A stretch of DNA of 37,757 bases from positions 1 through 37,757 of the forward strand of contig JAQVAZ010000008.1 in the NCBI GenBank assembly GCA_028690585.1, read 5' to 3'. Positions 1 through 8,448 of the stretch are shown here, piece after piece; the first letter of the stretch is position 1, and every line of letters begins with the position of its first letter. The notes under the pieces are model-generated. The model ran no database searches and had not been told where the DNA came from. It was given only the letters and a program-made list of their open reading frames with translations. Position numbers and translations under genes: made by a program. This DNA comes from Candidatus Altimarinota bacterium (GTDB lineage: Bacteria > Patescibacteriota > Gracilibacteria > JAHISY01).

Positions 1-1
1 A

Positions 2-67
2 ATCATCGGAAAAGATTTGTATGAAGGGAGATTAGATTTGCGCGCAATAAGAGAAAATCTCGTTTAA
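2..67 (+). CDS. hisA: C-terminal end of a HisA-like isomerase (partial)
   Basis: Only the last 21 codons are in the window, ending in TAA. The visible tail contains IIGKDLYEGRLDL. This matches the end of HisA, the phosphoribosylformimino-AICAR isomerase of histidine synthesis, where a VIVGKALYEG-type strand and helix closes the TIM barrel. HisF has a different ending, so HisA is preferred, but 21 residues are little evidence. The TAA stop overlaps a TAAAAT box that could be the promoter of ruvA just downstream. Confidence 0.55.
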   Translation: MIGKDLYEGRLDLRAIRENLV

Positions 68-70
68 AAT
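65..70 (+). promoter_or_regulatory. -10 box of ruvA (leaderless spacing)
   Basis: TAAAAT lies 7 nt before the ruvA ATG and overlaps the stop codon of the preceding gene. At this spacing transcription would begin at or next to the start codon, leaving no leader. No clear -35 is seen. Confidence 0.4.
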
Positions 71-77
71 CCTAAAC

Positions 78-641
78 ATGATTGGTTATCTCACTGGCAG
101 CGTTTTACAGCTTCGCGAAAGAAGCGTGATTATCCTCACAAGTGGTGGAGTGGGTTACGAAGTTTTTGCGAGTAGATTGCTACTAAAGAAAATCCAACTA
201 GAAGAAAAAATCCACCTCTGGATTCACACGCATCAAACTAGCGATACGATTACTCTCTTTGGATTCACCGCAGAAAAAGATTTAAAGTTTTTCGCACTGC
301 TGAATTCGGTAAATGGAGTTGGGCCAAAAACTGCTTTGGATATTTTGGAAAACCCTGTGGAAATAGTGGAAAACATTATCGTCAGCGGAGATGCGAAGAA
401 ACTCGCGGAAACTAAAGGAATTGGGAAGAAAACCGCTGCGCGCATTGTGTTGGAGCTAAAAGCAAAAATTACTGGTGGAGATCCAGAAGTGCCAGCTTCA
501 GGAGAAATCGATCCAGATGTGATGGAAGCGCTACTGCAACTCGGTTACCGCAAAGCAGATATTGAGAAGCATCTCGCGAAACTTCCAGCTGAAATTATCA
601 AAACCGAAGCAATCGTGAAATGGTTTTTACAAAACGCTTAA
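78..641 (+). CDS. ruvA: Holliday junction DNA helicase subunit RuvA
   Basis: RuvA binds four-way DNA junctions and loads the RuvB motor for branch migration during recombinational repair. The 187 aa length is close to the usual ~190-200. The N-terminal OB-fold starts MIGYLTG. Two helix-hairpin-helix motifs follow (NGVGPKTA near residue 79 and KGIGKKTAARIVLEL near 113), and a C-terminal domain III after residue ~143 would contact RuvB. No Shine-Dalgarno is present; the ATG follows a -10-like TAAAAT by 7 nt. ruvB and ruvC are not in this window. The neighbours give no functional operon context. Confidence 0.95.
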   Translation: MIGYLTGSVLQLRERSVIILTSGGVGYEVFASRLLLKKIQLEEKIHLWIHTHQTSDTITLFGFTAEKDLKFFALLNSVNGVGPKTALDILENPVEIVENIIVSGDAKKLAETKGIGKKTAARIVLELKAKITGGDPEVPASGEIDPDVMEALLQLGYRKADIEKHLAKLPAEIIKTEAIVKWFLQNA

Positions 642-684
642 GCCAAGAAGTGGGTGTAAACAGTAGACTTTTGGTCGGTTTTTT

Positions 685-692
685 GCTAAAAT
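685..692 (+). promoter_or_regulatory. GCTAAAAT-type -10 box
   Basis: GCTAAAAT preceded by a T-rich stretch, 26 nt before the preferred TTG start of the FecR-domain gene. A weak -35 (TAGACT, 664-669) sits 17 nt upstream. The same octamer recurs before tRNA-Gly, the purQ-like gene, recR, the 107 aa gene and the PAP2 gene. Confidence 0.5.
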
Positions 693-718
693 GCTCCGAA
701 CAAAAAACTAAAAACACC

Positions 719-2431
719 TTGAACCAAAACAAACTTTTCAATCTCGCGCTCGGATTATTGGTTGGCATTCTATTTTTCGCGGTAAACATAGGTTATCTCG
801 CGAATTTCACAGGAAACGCATTACCAACTGATACTCCCAAAACTAGCTTCACTGCTATAGATACAGCGGAAAGCATCAGTCAAAACCAAGCGCGCGGTAA
901 AGGTATCTTCAAAATTGGAGAATTCGCGATGCTGCAACTCACGGATAATACGAGTGAATTGAAGCTTACGCAGATTGAATTTGAACCAGCAGCAAAAACT
1001 ATCAAGGAAGCTTCTGGAGAAGTTTTGAGCGGAAGCGTTTTAGCTACCAATCTCCTCTTTGGTCCAAAACTCCAACTCACCGATAAAAATGTAGTAGTTA
1101 CCAATCGTGGTGGTAGCTTCATTCTGGAGACACAGGAAAACGGCAGCAGAATCGAGGTATTAAGCGGTAGCGTAAAAGTAATTGTAAATTCACCCACTGG
1201 TGGCAAAAACTTCACAGCAGTGCTGACTGCGCAGCAAGAAATTACTCTCGATACTGAAAACCTTACGAAACTTTTTGCGAGTGAAGATGAGTTGCAGCGC
1301 AGCTATACTTGGAGCCAGCTGGTGCAAAAATCGAAGAATCGTTTTGATGGAGAAAATATCCTCATCAGCAAACTCATCAACCAACTCCCCTCACCGGAAA
1401 CACAAACTACGCTAGAAAAGAATCTGGATACTGCGCGGAAATATTTTCTCTTTAGCCCATACGCAAAAAATAATTTTTACTGGCAGCAAATTCAAGCTGC
1501 TTTTAGCCAAGTAGTAGCTGGAGAAAAAACTGCTTTAGCTAGTTATTTCGCGCAAGCACCAAGTGAAGATGAAGAAATCTTGCAGGAAGTTGTGAAGGCC
1601 GCTGCTGCTTATACTCAGATTTTCTTACCTGAAAATCTTTCACCAAAAATCAAAGAAGGAGTGATGCGCCTCACAGAAAGTTTCCCGCAAGTAGCGCAAT
1701 TCACTCCAGTAACAGATCTAGATACGGAAGCAGCGCTGATGCGCAATCTTGCTTTCACAGATACAGATCCAACTAATACAGATTACGCAGAAACTTTTGG
1801 CGAGAAAACTCTCGATAAAGGAATCGATGATAACGCGGAATTAGCTGGAGAGCTTATCGCTTTGCTAGAAAATAATAAGAAAGTAGCCAATGAAAAATGG
1901 TTAGCAAATTTCACACAAATCAATTCGCTAAATACTAAAACCAAAGCGGGTTTAGCCGCGGCAATCATGAATCAATTGAAACTAGCAAAAGTGCTAATCA
2001 ACTCCAATCAGGGAAACCTCGGCAGCAGCGCGTTGCAAGGTTTAGCGAATTTACTCACACAAGGAAAAGATCGATTTGAAGCTAGTTTACTAGAAAAGAT
2101 TTCTTTAGAAGGAAATGATTTGAAAAATCGCATCGCTTTCCTCGCAAGTAATCATAGCGCAGCGAGTGACACTTTTGATGAGGAAGCTTATGAGAAATGG
2201 TTGGCTGAGCAAAATCTAGAAGTAATCGTAGAAGATACTCCAACTGAAACCACTGAGCCAGAAATCATAGTGGTGGAAGAATCTTCACTGCCTGCGAGTG
2301 AAATCAAAACACCAGAAGAGGTTATCGCAGAAACAACAGCGCCAGCAGAAGTTACTCCAGAGAAAACAACCGAAACTCCTACAACAGAGGTAACTCCACC
2401 AACACCAGCAAAAAAGATTCCGCGAGGATAA
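719..2431 (+). CDS. Membrane-anchored FecR-domain protein
   Basis: A 570 aa protein with a single N-terminal signal-anchor segment (residues ~6-28, LFNLALGLLVGILFFAVNIG). After it comes a FecR-like beta-rich domain (about residues 60-180) with the repeated LSGSV element and VVVTNRGGSFILET. A long helical region follows, and then an acidic Thr/Pro/Glu-rich tail that ends Ala-Lys-Lys-Ile-Pro-Arg-Gly. Most of it is probably outside the membrane. FecR domains occur in envelope sensors; no sigma factor gene is adjacent, so a structural or envelope role is equally possible. I chose the TTG at 719 over the longer frame from 620 because the hydrophobic segment then lies at the N-terminus and a GCTAAAAT promoter box lies just upstream. 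The longer start would overlap ruvA by 22 nt. Confidence 0.7.
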   Translation: MNQNKLFNLALGLLVGILFFAVNIGYLANFTGNALPTDTPKTSFTAIDTAESISQNQARGKGIFKIGEFAMLQLTDNTSELKLTQIEFEPAAKTIKEASGEVLSGSVLATNLLFGPKLQLTDKNVVVTNRGGSFILETQENGSRIEVLSGSVKVIVNSPTGGKNFTAVLTAQQEITLDTENLTKLFASEDELQRSYTWSQLVQKSKNRFDGENILISKLINQLPSPETQTTLEKNLDTARKYFLFSPYAKNNFYWQQIQAAFSQVVAGEKTALASYFAQAPSEDEEILQEVVKAAAAYTQIFLPENLSPKIKEGVMRLTESFPQVAQFTPVTDLDTEAALMRNLAFTDTDPTNTDYAETFGEKTLDKGIDDNAELAGELIALLENNKKVANEKWLANFTQINSLNTKTKAGLAAAIMNQLKLAKVLINSNQGNLGSSALQGLANLLTQGKDRFEASLLEKISLEGNDLKNRIAFLASNHSAASDTFDEEAYEKWLAEQNLEVIVEDTPTETTEPEIIVVEESSLPASEIKTPEEVIAETTAPAEVTPEKTTETPTTEVTPPTPAKKIPRG

Positions 2432-2441
2432 TCAACTGAGG

Positions 2442-2447
2442 TAGAAT
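2442..2447 (+). promoter_or_regulatory. -10 box of purU (leaderless spacing)
   Basis: TAGAAT is followed by exactly 7 nt and then the purU ATG. It supports a leaderless transcript. A weak GAGG (2439-2442) lies too far upstream to be an obvious Shine-Dalgarno. Confidence 0.45.
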
Positions 2448-2454
2448 CCTTCGT

Positions 2455-3294
2455 ATGAAGCTTGCTACCATCACAGTTGCGGGTAAGGATAAACCTGGAA
2501 TCATAGCTAAAAGCACCACTTGCCTTTTTGAGCATGGAATAAATATCGTTTCACTGGATGAGAAAGTAGTAGCGGGAATTTTTTCGATGACGCTAAATGC
2601 TGATATCAGCAAAGTAAAAAATCTCACGCAGTTGGAGAAAGCTTTGCGGAAAGTCGGCAGCGAATTGGATTTGGAAATTGGTTTGCAAAAACACGATACG
2701 AAGTTTCATAAGCATCTCGCACTTTTTGTTACGAAAGAGCCGCACTGTTTGGAGGAAATCGTGAAGCAGTGCAAAACGGGAAAAATTCGCGCGAAACCAG
2801 TGGTGGTGATTGGAAATAATGCGGAGCTAAAACCACTCGCGCAAAAACTCGGAATCCCCTTCCATCTCACAGATAGTGAAAATAAACCCGAAAGAGAAAC
2901 GAAAATGATTGCGCTGCTAAAACGCTACAATGCAGATTTCATTGCGCTAGCGCGCTACATGCAGATTCTTTCTCCAGAGTTTGTCGCCAGATATGAAGGC
3001 AGAATTATAAATATTCATCCGAGTTTGCTGCCAGCTTTCCCAGGCGCAAGGCCTTACAGCCAAGCGCTAGAAGCGGGAGTGGAAATCGTGGGAGTGACTG
3101 CGCATTTCGTCACCACGGATTTGGATAGAGGCCCAGTGATTTGCCAAGATGCTTTCCGGATAAATAAAAAAGATGCGTTGGAAAAAATTCGAAACAAAGG
3201 GCAGAAGCAAGAAGCGAAGATGCTAGCGAAAGCTTGCGAGTTATTTTCGAAAGACAAACTCTATCTCCACTGGGGAAAGGTGTATTTCCGCTAA
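2455..3294 (+). CDS. purU: Formyltetrahydrofolate deformylase PurU
   Basis: PurU hydrolyses 10-formyl-THF to formate and THF, balancing one-carbon units and feeding formate-dependent purine synthesis. The 279 aa length is standard. An N-terminal ACT domain (residues ~3-80; AGKDKPGIIAKSTTCLFEHG) precedes the formyl-transferase-fold hydrolase domain. The catalytic triad expected for the family is visible: N186 and H188 in INIHPSLLPAF, and D224 in TTDLDRGPVI. The ACT domain and the length separate it from PurN glycinamide ribonucleotide transformylase. It has its own predicted promoter and no close operon partner. A PurQ-like gene lies 14 kb downstream. Confidence 0.93.
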   Translation: MKLATITVAGKDKPGIIAKSTTCLFEHGINIVSLDEKVVAGIFSMTLNADISKVKNLTQLEKALRKVGSELDLEIGLQKHDTKFHKHLALFVTKEPHCLEEIVKQCKTGKIRAKPVVVIGNNAELKPLAQKLGIPFHLTDSENKPERETKMIALLKRYNADFIALARYMQILSPEFVARYEGRIINIHPSLLPAFPGARPYSQALEAGVEIVGVTAHFVTTDLDRGPVICQDAFRINKKDALEKIRNKGQKQEAKMLAKACELFSKDKLYLHWGKVYFR

Positions 3295-3302
3295 TTCTAT
3301 TG

Positions 3303-3452
3303 TAGAATCTCTGCGGTTTGGGGATTGGCGCCAAACTACTACATATCAAAGCTGCCCTGAATTATTGGGGAATCCGAGTGGAACCGCTTCAAGTAATTGG
3401 AGTCTCGGAGTGGAAATTTTTCACTTCGGGATATTTTTATTTACTACTAACT
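3303..3452 (+). other. Non-coding leader with alternative helices
   Basis: After purU a TAGAAT box (3303-3308) precedes ~140 nt without a convincing reading frame. Two mutually exclusive helices can form: GTTTGG (3316-3321) with CCAAAC (3331-3336), or GCGGTT (3313-3318) with AACCGC (3382-3387). The block CGAGTGGAA/CGGAGTGGAA is repeated, and a further hairpin forms around 3409-3430. This could be a structured leader of the next gene or a small RNA. I recognise no known RNA family. Confidence 0.3.
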
Positions 3453-4061
3453 ATGGAAAACATTTGGTTTTATAGCCTTAGCGCATTATCACAAGTGATG
3501 GCAGCAATCATCTCATTTTTCGGTGTTTTTGTAGTTTTTAAATTACAAGCCTTAAACGAAAATATTTCTTCTCAAAGAAAAAAAGCAATAATGTATATAG
3601 TTAGCGCAGTGGAAAAAACAGCTGAAAACGGAGAGGATAATCCAAATAAAACATTTAGGGACAAAAATGAATTAACTGCTTATCAAGCAGATTATCTTCA
3701 ATATTCAGATTCAAAAATCTGTGAAATTTTCAATCAGATTTGGGAAACGAAAAGTATCCTCTATAACAACCATCTAGTTGATGAAAAAAATCATGCTTAT
3801 TACTTCTATAACAAAAGTAACTATAAAATGTTTGAAAATGCTATAAATGAAAAGAAAAATATACTGGAAAAGCTTTATATATCACTTTTACTTTCTGCGA
3901 TTTCTATTACTGTTTCCTTATTCTTAATATCATCACCATTTTCAATAAAAGATTTTGGGTATCAAGAATACAACTTATATATTCTATTTCCTCTTATCTC
4001 ACTATCCTGCTTTACAATATTTTTAATTGCTTGGGATATTTATTCCATCAGCAAAAAATAA
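3453..4061 (+). CDS. AT-rich accessory membrane protein, unknown function
   Basis: A 202 aa protein starting MENIWFYSLSALSQ. It has one transmembrane helix near residues 8-30, a ~110 residue charged cytosolic-looking region rich in Lys, Glu, Asn and Tyr, and two C-terminal transmembrane helices (about 145-165 and 175-197). Base composition and codon choice (ATA, AAA, TTA) are clearly more AT-rich than purU and glyS on either side, which suggests recent acquisition. The ATG at 3453 is preferred because the upstream in-frame extension is not protein-like and overlaps a structured non-coding stretch. I do not recognise a named family. Confidence 0.7.
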   Translation: MENIWFYSLSALSQVMAAIISFFGVFVVFKLQALNENISSQRKKAIMYIVSAVEKTAENGEDNPNKTFRDKNELTAYQADYLQYSDSKICEIFNQIWETKSILYNNHLVDEKNHAYYFYNKSNYKMFENAINEKKNILEKLYISLLLSAISITVSLFLISSPFSIKDFGYQEYNLYILFPLISLSCFTIFLIAWDIYSISKK

Positions 4062-4089
4062 TTACTTCTTTATTCTTAATCCTATAAAA

Positions 4090-5631
4090 ATGGCTGCAGA
4101 TTCTCTAGAAAAAATTGCAAGTTTATGCAAACGCAGAGGTTTCATCTTCCCTGGTAGCGAAATCTACGGAGGTTTAGCAAACACCTGGGATTACGGGCCT
4201 TATGGTGTGGAATTGAAAAACAACTTGAAACAACTCTGGTGGAAATTTTGGATTACAAATCGCGATGATATTGTTGGCCTCGATGCAGCGATTCTCATGA
4301 ATCCGCGCGCTTGGGAAGCCTCCGGCCATGTAGCGAATTTCTCTGATCCACTCGTGGATTGCAAAGCGTGTAACAAAAGACACCGCGGAGATAAGTTGCT
4401 TGAAGAAAAGTATGGCATGGAAATCTTTTCATATGCTGAAAGCCTTATAAAAGAAATCGAGAAAGAAGGAGTTAACCACCCTCTTGTAGTCTTGAATGCA
4501 AAAGGCTCAAACACAAAAGACAAAGAATGGTGGGTTGGAGAAACTATAAAAGATTTGAAATCTAAAAAATCAGACTCAATCGCCTTAGTTAACTACCTCC
4601 TTAAAACTAGCCAAATCACTTGCCCTGATTGTGGCAAATGCAATTGGGCAGAAGCGAAGAAATTCAATCTGATGTTTAAAACGCAGCAAGGTGTGATCGA
4701 AGGAGAATCCAAAGATATTTATCTGCGACCAGAAACTGCGCAGGGAATTTTCGTGAATTTTAAAAATGTGCAAAGCACTACCAGGAAGCGCCTACCTTTC
4801 GGTATTGCGCAGATTGGCAAAGCTTTCCGCAATGAAATCACTCCGGGCAATCTCACTTTCCGCACCAGAGAATTCGAGCAAATGGAAATCGAATATTTCT
4901 GCGCAGAGAAAGATTGGAAAGAAGTTTATGCGAAGCTGGAGGCTGCGAGTTGGGAATTTTTCTTGGCTCTCGGAATCACAGAAGGCAATCTCCGCTGGCG
5001 CCAACACGAGGATACGGAACTTTCTCACTACTCCTCTCTCACCAAAGATGTGGAATATAAATTTCCGTGGGGTTGGGGAGAATTGCAGGGCTTGGCTTAT
5101 CGTGGAAATTTTGATTTATCCCAACATGAGAAATTCTCTGGAGAGAAGATGGATTATCTAGATACAGAAACCAATGAGAAATTTATTCCGCATTGTGTGG
5201 AACCAAGCTTTGGCTGCGATAGAAGTGTTTTGACTGTATTACTCGATGCCTACACGGAAGAGAAAGTTGGTGAAGATGATACCCGCATCGTGATGAAATT
5301 CGCACCGCGTCTCGCACCAATCAAAGTGGCGATTCTCCCACTCAGTAAGAAAGAAAATCTAACGCGCGAGGCTATCAAGATTTATGAAATGCTGAGGAAA
5401 GATTTCCGCTGCGAATATGATGAAACGCAAAGCATCGGCAAGCGCTACAGGAGGCAAGATGAAATCGGCACTCCCCTCTGTATCACAGTAGATTTCGGCA
5501 CGATTGGAGAAGAAGAATCTGGGCAGAGTAAAAAAGGATTTGTAACTGTGAGAGACAGAGATACTCTGAAACAAGAAGCCGTGAAGATTGAGGATTTGCC
5601 AGAATTTGTGAGGAAAAAGATTGAAGGCTAA
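4090..5631 (+). CDS. glyS: Glycyl-tRNA synthetase, single-chain alpha2 type
   Basis: Class II synthetase that charges tRNA-Gly. The 513 aa length and N-terminus (CKRRGFIFPGSEIYGG, then WDYGPYGVELKNN) are those of the homodimeric type, not the E. coli two-subunit type. Class II motif 2 appears as the RNEITPGNLTFRTREFEQME region, and the C-terminal anticodon-binding domain starts near residue 415 (APIKVAILPLS). Two CxxC pairs (CKAC near 96 and CPDC near 178) probably bind zinc in the insertion. The ATG follows CCTATAAAA with no Shine-Dalgarno. A tRNA-Gly(CCC) lies in the same window at 15263. Confidence 0.95.
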   Translation: MAADSLEKIASLCKRRGFIFPGSEIYGGLANTWDYGPYGVELKNNLKQLWWKFWITNRDDIVGLDAAILMNPRAWEASGHVANFSDPLVDCKACNKRHRGDKLLEEKYGMEIFSYAESLIKEIEKEGVNHPLVVLNAKGSNTKDKEWWVGETIKDLKSKKSDSIALVNYLLKTSQITCPDCGKCNWAEAKKFNLMFKTQQGVIEGESKDIYLRPETAQGIFVNFKNVQSTTRKRLPFGIAQIGKAFRNEITPGNLTFRTREFEQMEIEYFCAEKDWKEVYAKLEAASWEFFLALGITEGNLRWRQHEDTELSHYSSLTKDVEYKFPWGWGELQGLAYRGNFDLSQHEKFSGEKMDYLDTETNEKFIPHCVEPSFGCDRSVLTVLLDAYTEEKVGEDDTRIVMKFAPRLAPIKVAILPLSKKENLTREAIKIYEMLRKDFRCEYDETQSIGKRYRRQDEIGTPLCITVDFGTIGEEESGQSKKGFVTVRDRDTLKQEAVKIEDLPEFVRKKIEG

Positions 5632-5657
5632 ACTCTCAGCGCTAAATTTTTTATAAC

Positions 5658-5685
5658 GTAAGGAACAAAAATTTTTGTTCCCTAC
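5658..5685. repeat. Long palindrome between glyS and ndk
   Basis: A perfect 20-bp palindrome, GGAACAAAAATTTTTGTTCC (5662-5681), is extended by GTA/TAC on both sides after one mismatch. It lacks the GC-rich stem and T-run of a good intrinsic terminator. It may be a weak bidirectional terminator, a protein-binding site or a dispersed palindromic repeat. Confidence 0.6.
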
Positions 5686-5714
5686 AAAAACTTAATTCCT
5701 AAATCTCCTCCCAA

Positions 5715-6179
5715 ATGAAAACCACTCTCGTATTACTCAAACCAGATTGCATCCTCCGCGGCCTCACTGGAGATATCTTGAATCGCTTCGTGAAGCGTGG
5801 TTTGCAAATCTCAGGGATCAAAATGATGCAACTCAGCGATGAAATTCTGAAAGAGCACTATGCGCATATTGCCGATAAACCTTTCTTCCCTGGTGTGATG
5901 GCTGCGATGCAACGCAGCCCTGTAATTGCAGTAGCACTGACTGGTATCGAAGCGCCGACAGTTGCGCGTAAAATGGCTGGAAAAACTAACGCAAGAGATG
6001 CAGAGCCTGGCACAATTCGTGGAGATTTCGCTGTCAGTATTCAGAATAACATCGTGCATATCTCCGAAGATGATGCAGCCGCTGATGTAGAAGTAAAACG
6101 TTTCTTCAAAGCTGAAGAGCTTTTTGGTGCGGATAAAGAAATCTCTGCTTTGGTTTATTCTCCTGATGAGATTAAATAG
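5715..6179 (+). CDS. ndk: Nucleoside diphosphate kinase
   Basis: Ndk transfers the gamma phosphate between nucleoside di- and triphosphates through a phospho-histidine. At 154 aa it is slightly longer than the usual ~140. The N-terminus TLVLLKPDCILRGLTG and the block TIRGDFAVS are typical, and the catalytic histidine is H115 in NNIVHISEDD, where the common NIIHGSDS is a little altered. The stop is TAG. The gene stands alone between a palindrome and a repeat-rich gap. Confidence 0.95.
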   Translation: MKTTLVLLKPDCILRGLTGDILNRFVKRGLQISGIKMMQLSDEILKEHYAHIADKPFFPGVMAAMQRSPVIAVALTGIEAPTVARKMAGKTNARDAEPGTIRGDFAVSIQNNIVHISEDDAAADVEVKRFFKAEELFGADKEISALVYSPDEIK

Positions 6180-6333
6180 CTGGTAGATTGTAGTTGGTAG
6201 CTGGTAGATTTTGGGATTAGAAATAAAGCAAAGTTTCCAAGCCTTAATTATATTTCTCCCACTACGAAAAAATTTCAAAACTAAAAATTAGAAATTTTAT
6301 CTACCGTCTAAAATCTATAAACTACCTACTAAA
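6180..6333. repeat. Gap flanked by inverted GGTAGATTGTAGTTGG-type repeats
   Basis: The left end (6180-6215) contains TAGCTGGTAGATT twice. The right end (about 6295-6332) contains related sequence in the opposite orientation (TTTATCTACCGTCT, ACTACCTACTAAA). Direct relatives occur at 15510-15545 and 27147-27180. The inverted ends enclose ~80 bp without a gene, so this may be a small mobile repeat remnant. Confidence 0.45.
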
Positions 6334-7773
6334 TTGAAGCATAGCGAAATACTTTTCGGAGCATTGCGGTTACCGGTAGATTTCGTTGCTGCTGCAGCTG
6401 CTTTTTTCGCAGCAAAAGAGATTCGCCTCAATCCTAACTGGCTCGCAAGCTATCAATCCCCTGCCAGTAGTTTTGAGTTTACTGGTTTCGAGCATTTTGT
6501 TTTTGGCGCAGCTGCTGGCTTGGTAATAATTTTTGCGCTGAATGGATTGTATAACATGCGTAACCGCATTGGTTTCGCGAAAGAATTCCAGAAAATAATT
6601 TTCCTCACCGCTGCGTGGTTGATGCTGATTGTAGCTTTCTTTTTCTTCCGCCGAGAGTTTTTCTTCTCACGGTTGGCAATCGCTTACGCGGGAATTCTCG
6701 CGATTATTTTCCTGACTACTGGAAGATTACTGATTCGTTTTTTGCAGAAAACTTTTTGGAAGTTTGGTTTCGGAGTAGTGAATGTAATCGTGGTTGGCAC
6801 GAATCCCAACTCCACTCTCATCGCAGAAAGTTTGAAGAAAAATTCACGCTACCGCTTCCTCGGATTTCTAGAAGTCAGCAGTGTGAAAACGAAAACCGCG
6901 CAAGTAATCGGCAGCCTCGTAGATTTCGAAAAGATTGTGAAAGAAAAAAAGATTGGAGAAATTATCCTCGCCAGTCGCAATCTCCCAAATCCCAAGATGC
7001 GCGAAATACTCTCGTTTTGTAGGGTTAATCATCTAGATTTTTGCTTTGTGCCAGATTTATTGGAAGTGCCTCAGCGCAATGTAGAGCTCGAAACGATTCA
7101 CGGAATTCCACTGATTGGCCTCCGACCCACTCCTCTCACGGGTTGGGGCAGAGTGTGGAAAAGAGTTTTTGATATCGTGGTGGGAATTTTTGCGCTAGTA
7201 ATCACTTCACCGATTTGGATTCTCACTACGCTGCTAATTAAATTGGATTCGCGCGGTCCAATTCTATTTACAAGAAAAGATGATGGCAGCAAGGTGGTAA
7301 GAATTGGGAAACACGGGAAACCACTTTGGTTTATCAAGTTTCGCAGCATGAAAGCGAAATCCGACTCGCTACGCTATTCCAAAGAGTTGGCAGAGAAAAA
7401 TACTCGCGCTGGCAGCCCACTCGTGAAAATTGAGAATGATCCACGCATCACTCGCATCGGAAAATTTATCAGGAAGTATTCTATCGATGAGTTGCCTCAG
7501 ATTCTCTCAGTGCTGGGTGGCAGCATGAGTCTCGTGGGCCCACGGCCGCATCTTCCCGAGGAAGTTGCGAAATACAAACCGCATCATCATCGCCTGCTGA
7601 CTATCAAGCCTGGCATCACAGGACTCGCGCAAGTGAATGGCAGAAGTGATCTCGATTTCGAAGAAGAATATGCTTTAGATGCTTGGTATATCGAGAATTG
7701 GAGTATCTGGTTGGATTTGAAAATCCTAGTGAAAACCATTGGGGTGGTTTTATTCCCTAGTCATCAAGAGTAA
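6334..7773 (+). CDS. Polyprenyl-phosphate glycosylphosphotransferase (WcaJ/WbaP-like)
   Basis: This family transfers a sugar-1-phosphate from a UDP-sugar to undecaprenyl phosphate and so starts exopolysaccharide or glycan assembly at the membrane. At 479 aa it has the full architecture: about four N-terminal transmembrane helices (residues 8-130), a Rossmann-like domain (about 148-270), a membrane-associated helix (WKRVFDIVVGIFALVITSP) and the catalytic domain. The catalytic Asp-Glu pair is in SIDELPQ (~383-389) and GPRPHLPEE follows. The start is TTG, without a Shine-Dalgarno. The polyprenol kinase and PAP2 genes near 36 kb could help supply or recycle its lipid carrier (inference). Confidence 0.9.
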   Translation: MKHSEILFGALRLPVDFVAAAAAFFAAKEIRLNPNWLASYQSPASSFEFTGFEHFVFGAAAGLVIIFALNGLYNMRNRIGFAKEFQKIIFLTAAWLMLIVAFFFFRREFFFSRLAIAYAGILAIIFLTTGRLLIRFLQKTFWKFGFGVVNVIVVGTNPNSTLIAESLKKNSRYRFLGFLEVSSVKTKTAQVIGSLVDFEKIVKEKKIGEIILASRNLPNPKMREILSFCRVNHLDFCFVPDLLEVPQRNVELETIHGIPLIGLRPTPLTGWGRVWKRVFDIVVGIFALVITSPIWILTTLLIKLDSRGPILFTRKDDGSKVVRIGKHGKPLWFIKFRSMKAKSDSLRYSKELAEKNTRAGSPLVKIENDPRITRIGKFIRKYSIDELPQILSVLGGSMSLVGPRPHLPEEVAKYKPHHHRLLTIKPGITGLAQVNGRSDLDFEEEYALDAWYIENWSIWLDLKILVKTIGVVLFPSHQE

Positions 7774-7776
7774 ACA

Positions 7777-8448
7777 ATGAAATCCTACCGCCACCTCGAT
7801 ACCATCACCGCACTTTTCGTTGCAGTGCTTTTGATTTCTAATGTTGCCTCGACGAAAATTGTAGACTTTGGAATTTTTTCTTTCGATGGCGGCACTTTGC
7901 TTTTCCCACTCGCTTATATCTTCGGAGATATTTTGACCGAAGTTTATGGTTATGCGCGAAGTCGCAGAGTAATTTGGTTGGGGTTCCTCGGCAGCGCACT
8001 GATGGCGGGAGTCTTGGCTTTGGTGAATTTCCTCCCAGCTGCAGCGGATTGGCCTTATCAGGAAGCGTTTCAGACGATTCTCGGACAAACGCTGCGAATC
8101 GTAGCTGCGAGTCTCACTGCCTACTTCGCGGGAGAATTCGCCAACTCTTTCATCCTCGCGAAGCTGAAGATTGCGATGCAAGGCAAACACCTCTGGATTC
8201 GCACAATCGGCTCGACTCTCATCGGCGAAGGTTTGGATACGATAATCTTCTGCCTCATCGCTTTCTACGGAGTTTTTGATAACAGCCTGCTGCTTACAAT
8301 TGTTCTTTCGAATTACGTGTTTAAAGTTGGCGTGGAGATACTCTTCACTCCATTTACTTACGGAATTGTAGGATTCTTGAAACGCGCGGAGAAAGAAGAT
8401 TATTATGATAAAAAAACCAACTTCAACCCGTTTAAGTTGGAGGTTTAA
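7777..8448 (+). CDS. yhhQ: YhhQ/VUT-family queuosine precursor transporter
   Basis: A 223 aa integral membrane protein with about six hydrophobic helices. It has the family marks SNVASTKIVDF, a Gly-rich GGTLLFPLAYIFGDILTEVYG block and FILAKLKI. E. coli YhhQ imports the queuosine precursors preQ0 and preQ1 for tRNA modification. It begins 3 nt after the sugar transferase stop and is probably co-transcribed with it, although the functions are unrelated. Its TAA stop shares bases with the stop codon of the convergent toxin gene. Confidence 0.9.
   Translation: MKSYRHLDTITALFVAVLLISNVASTKIVDFGIFSFDGGTLLFPLAYIFGDILTEVYGYARSRRVIWLGFLGSALMAGVLALVNFLPAAADWPYQEAFQTILGQTLRIVAASLTAYFAGEFANSFILAKLKIAMQGKHLWIRTIGSTLIGEGLDTIIFCLIAFYGVFDNSLLLTIVLSNYVFKVGVEILFTPFTYGIVGFLKRAEKEDYYDKKTNFNPFKLEV

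Noticed and set aside
5658-5685. A classic intrinsic terminator for glyS
   Set aside because: The palindrome is perfect but AT-rich in its centre and lacks a following T-run, so it is listed only as a palindrome.
7974-8279. Plus-strand frame inside yhhQ, and many similar long frames inside fusA, glyS and alaS
   Set aside because: They lie wholly inside well-supported genes in another frame or strand, with no family features; shadow frames.
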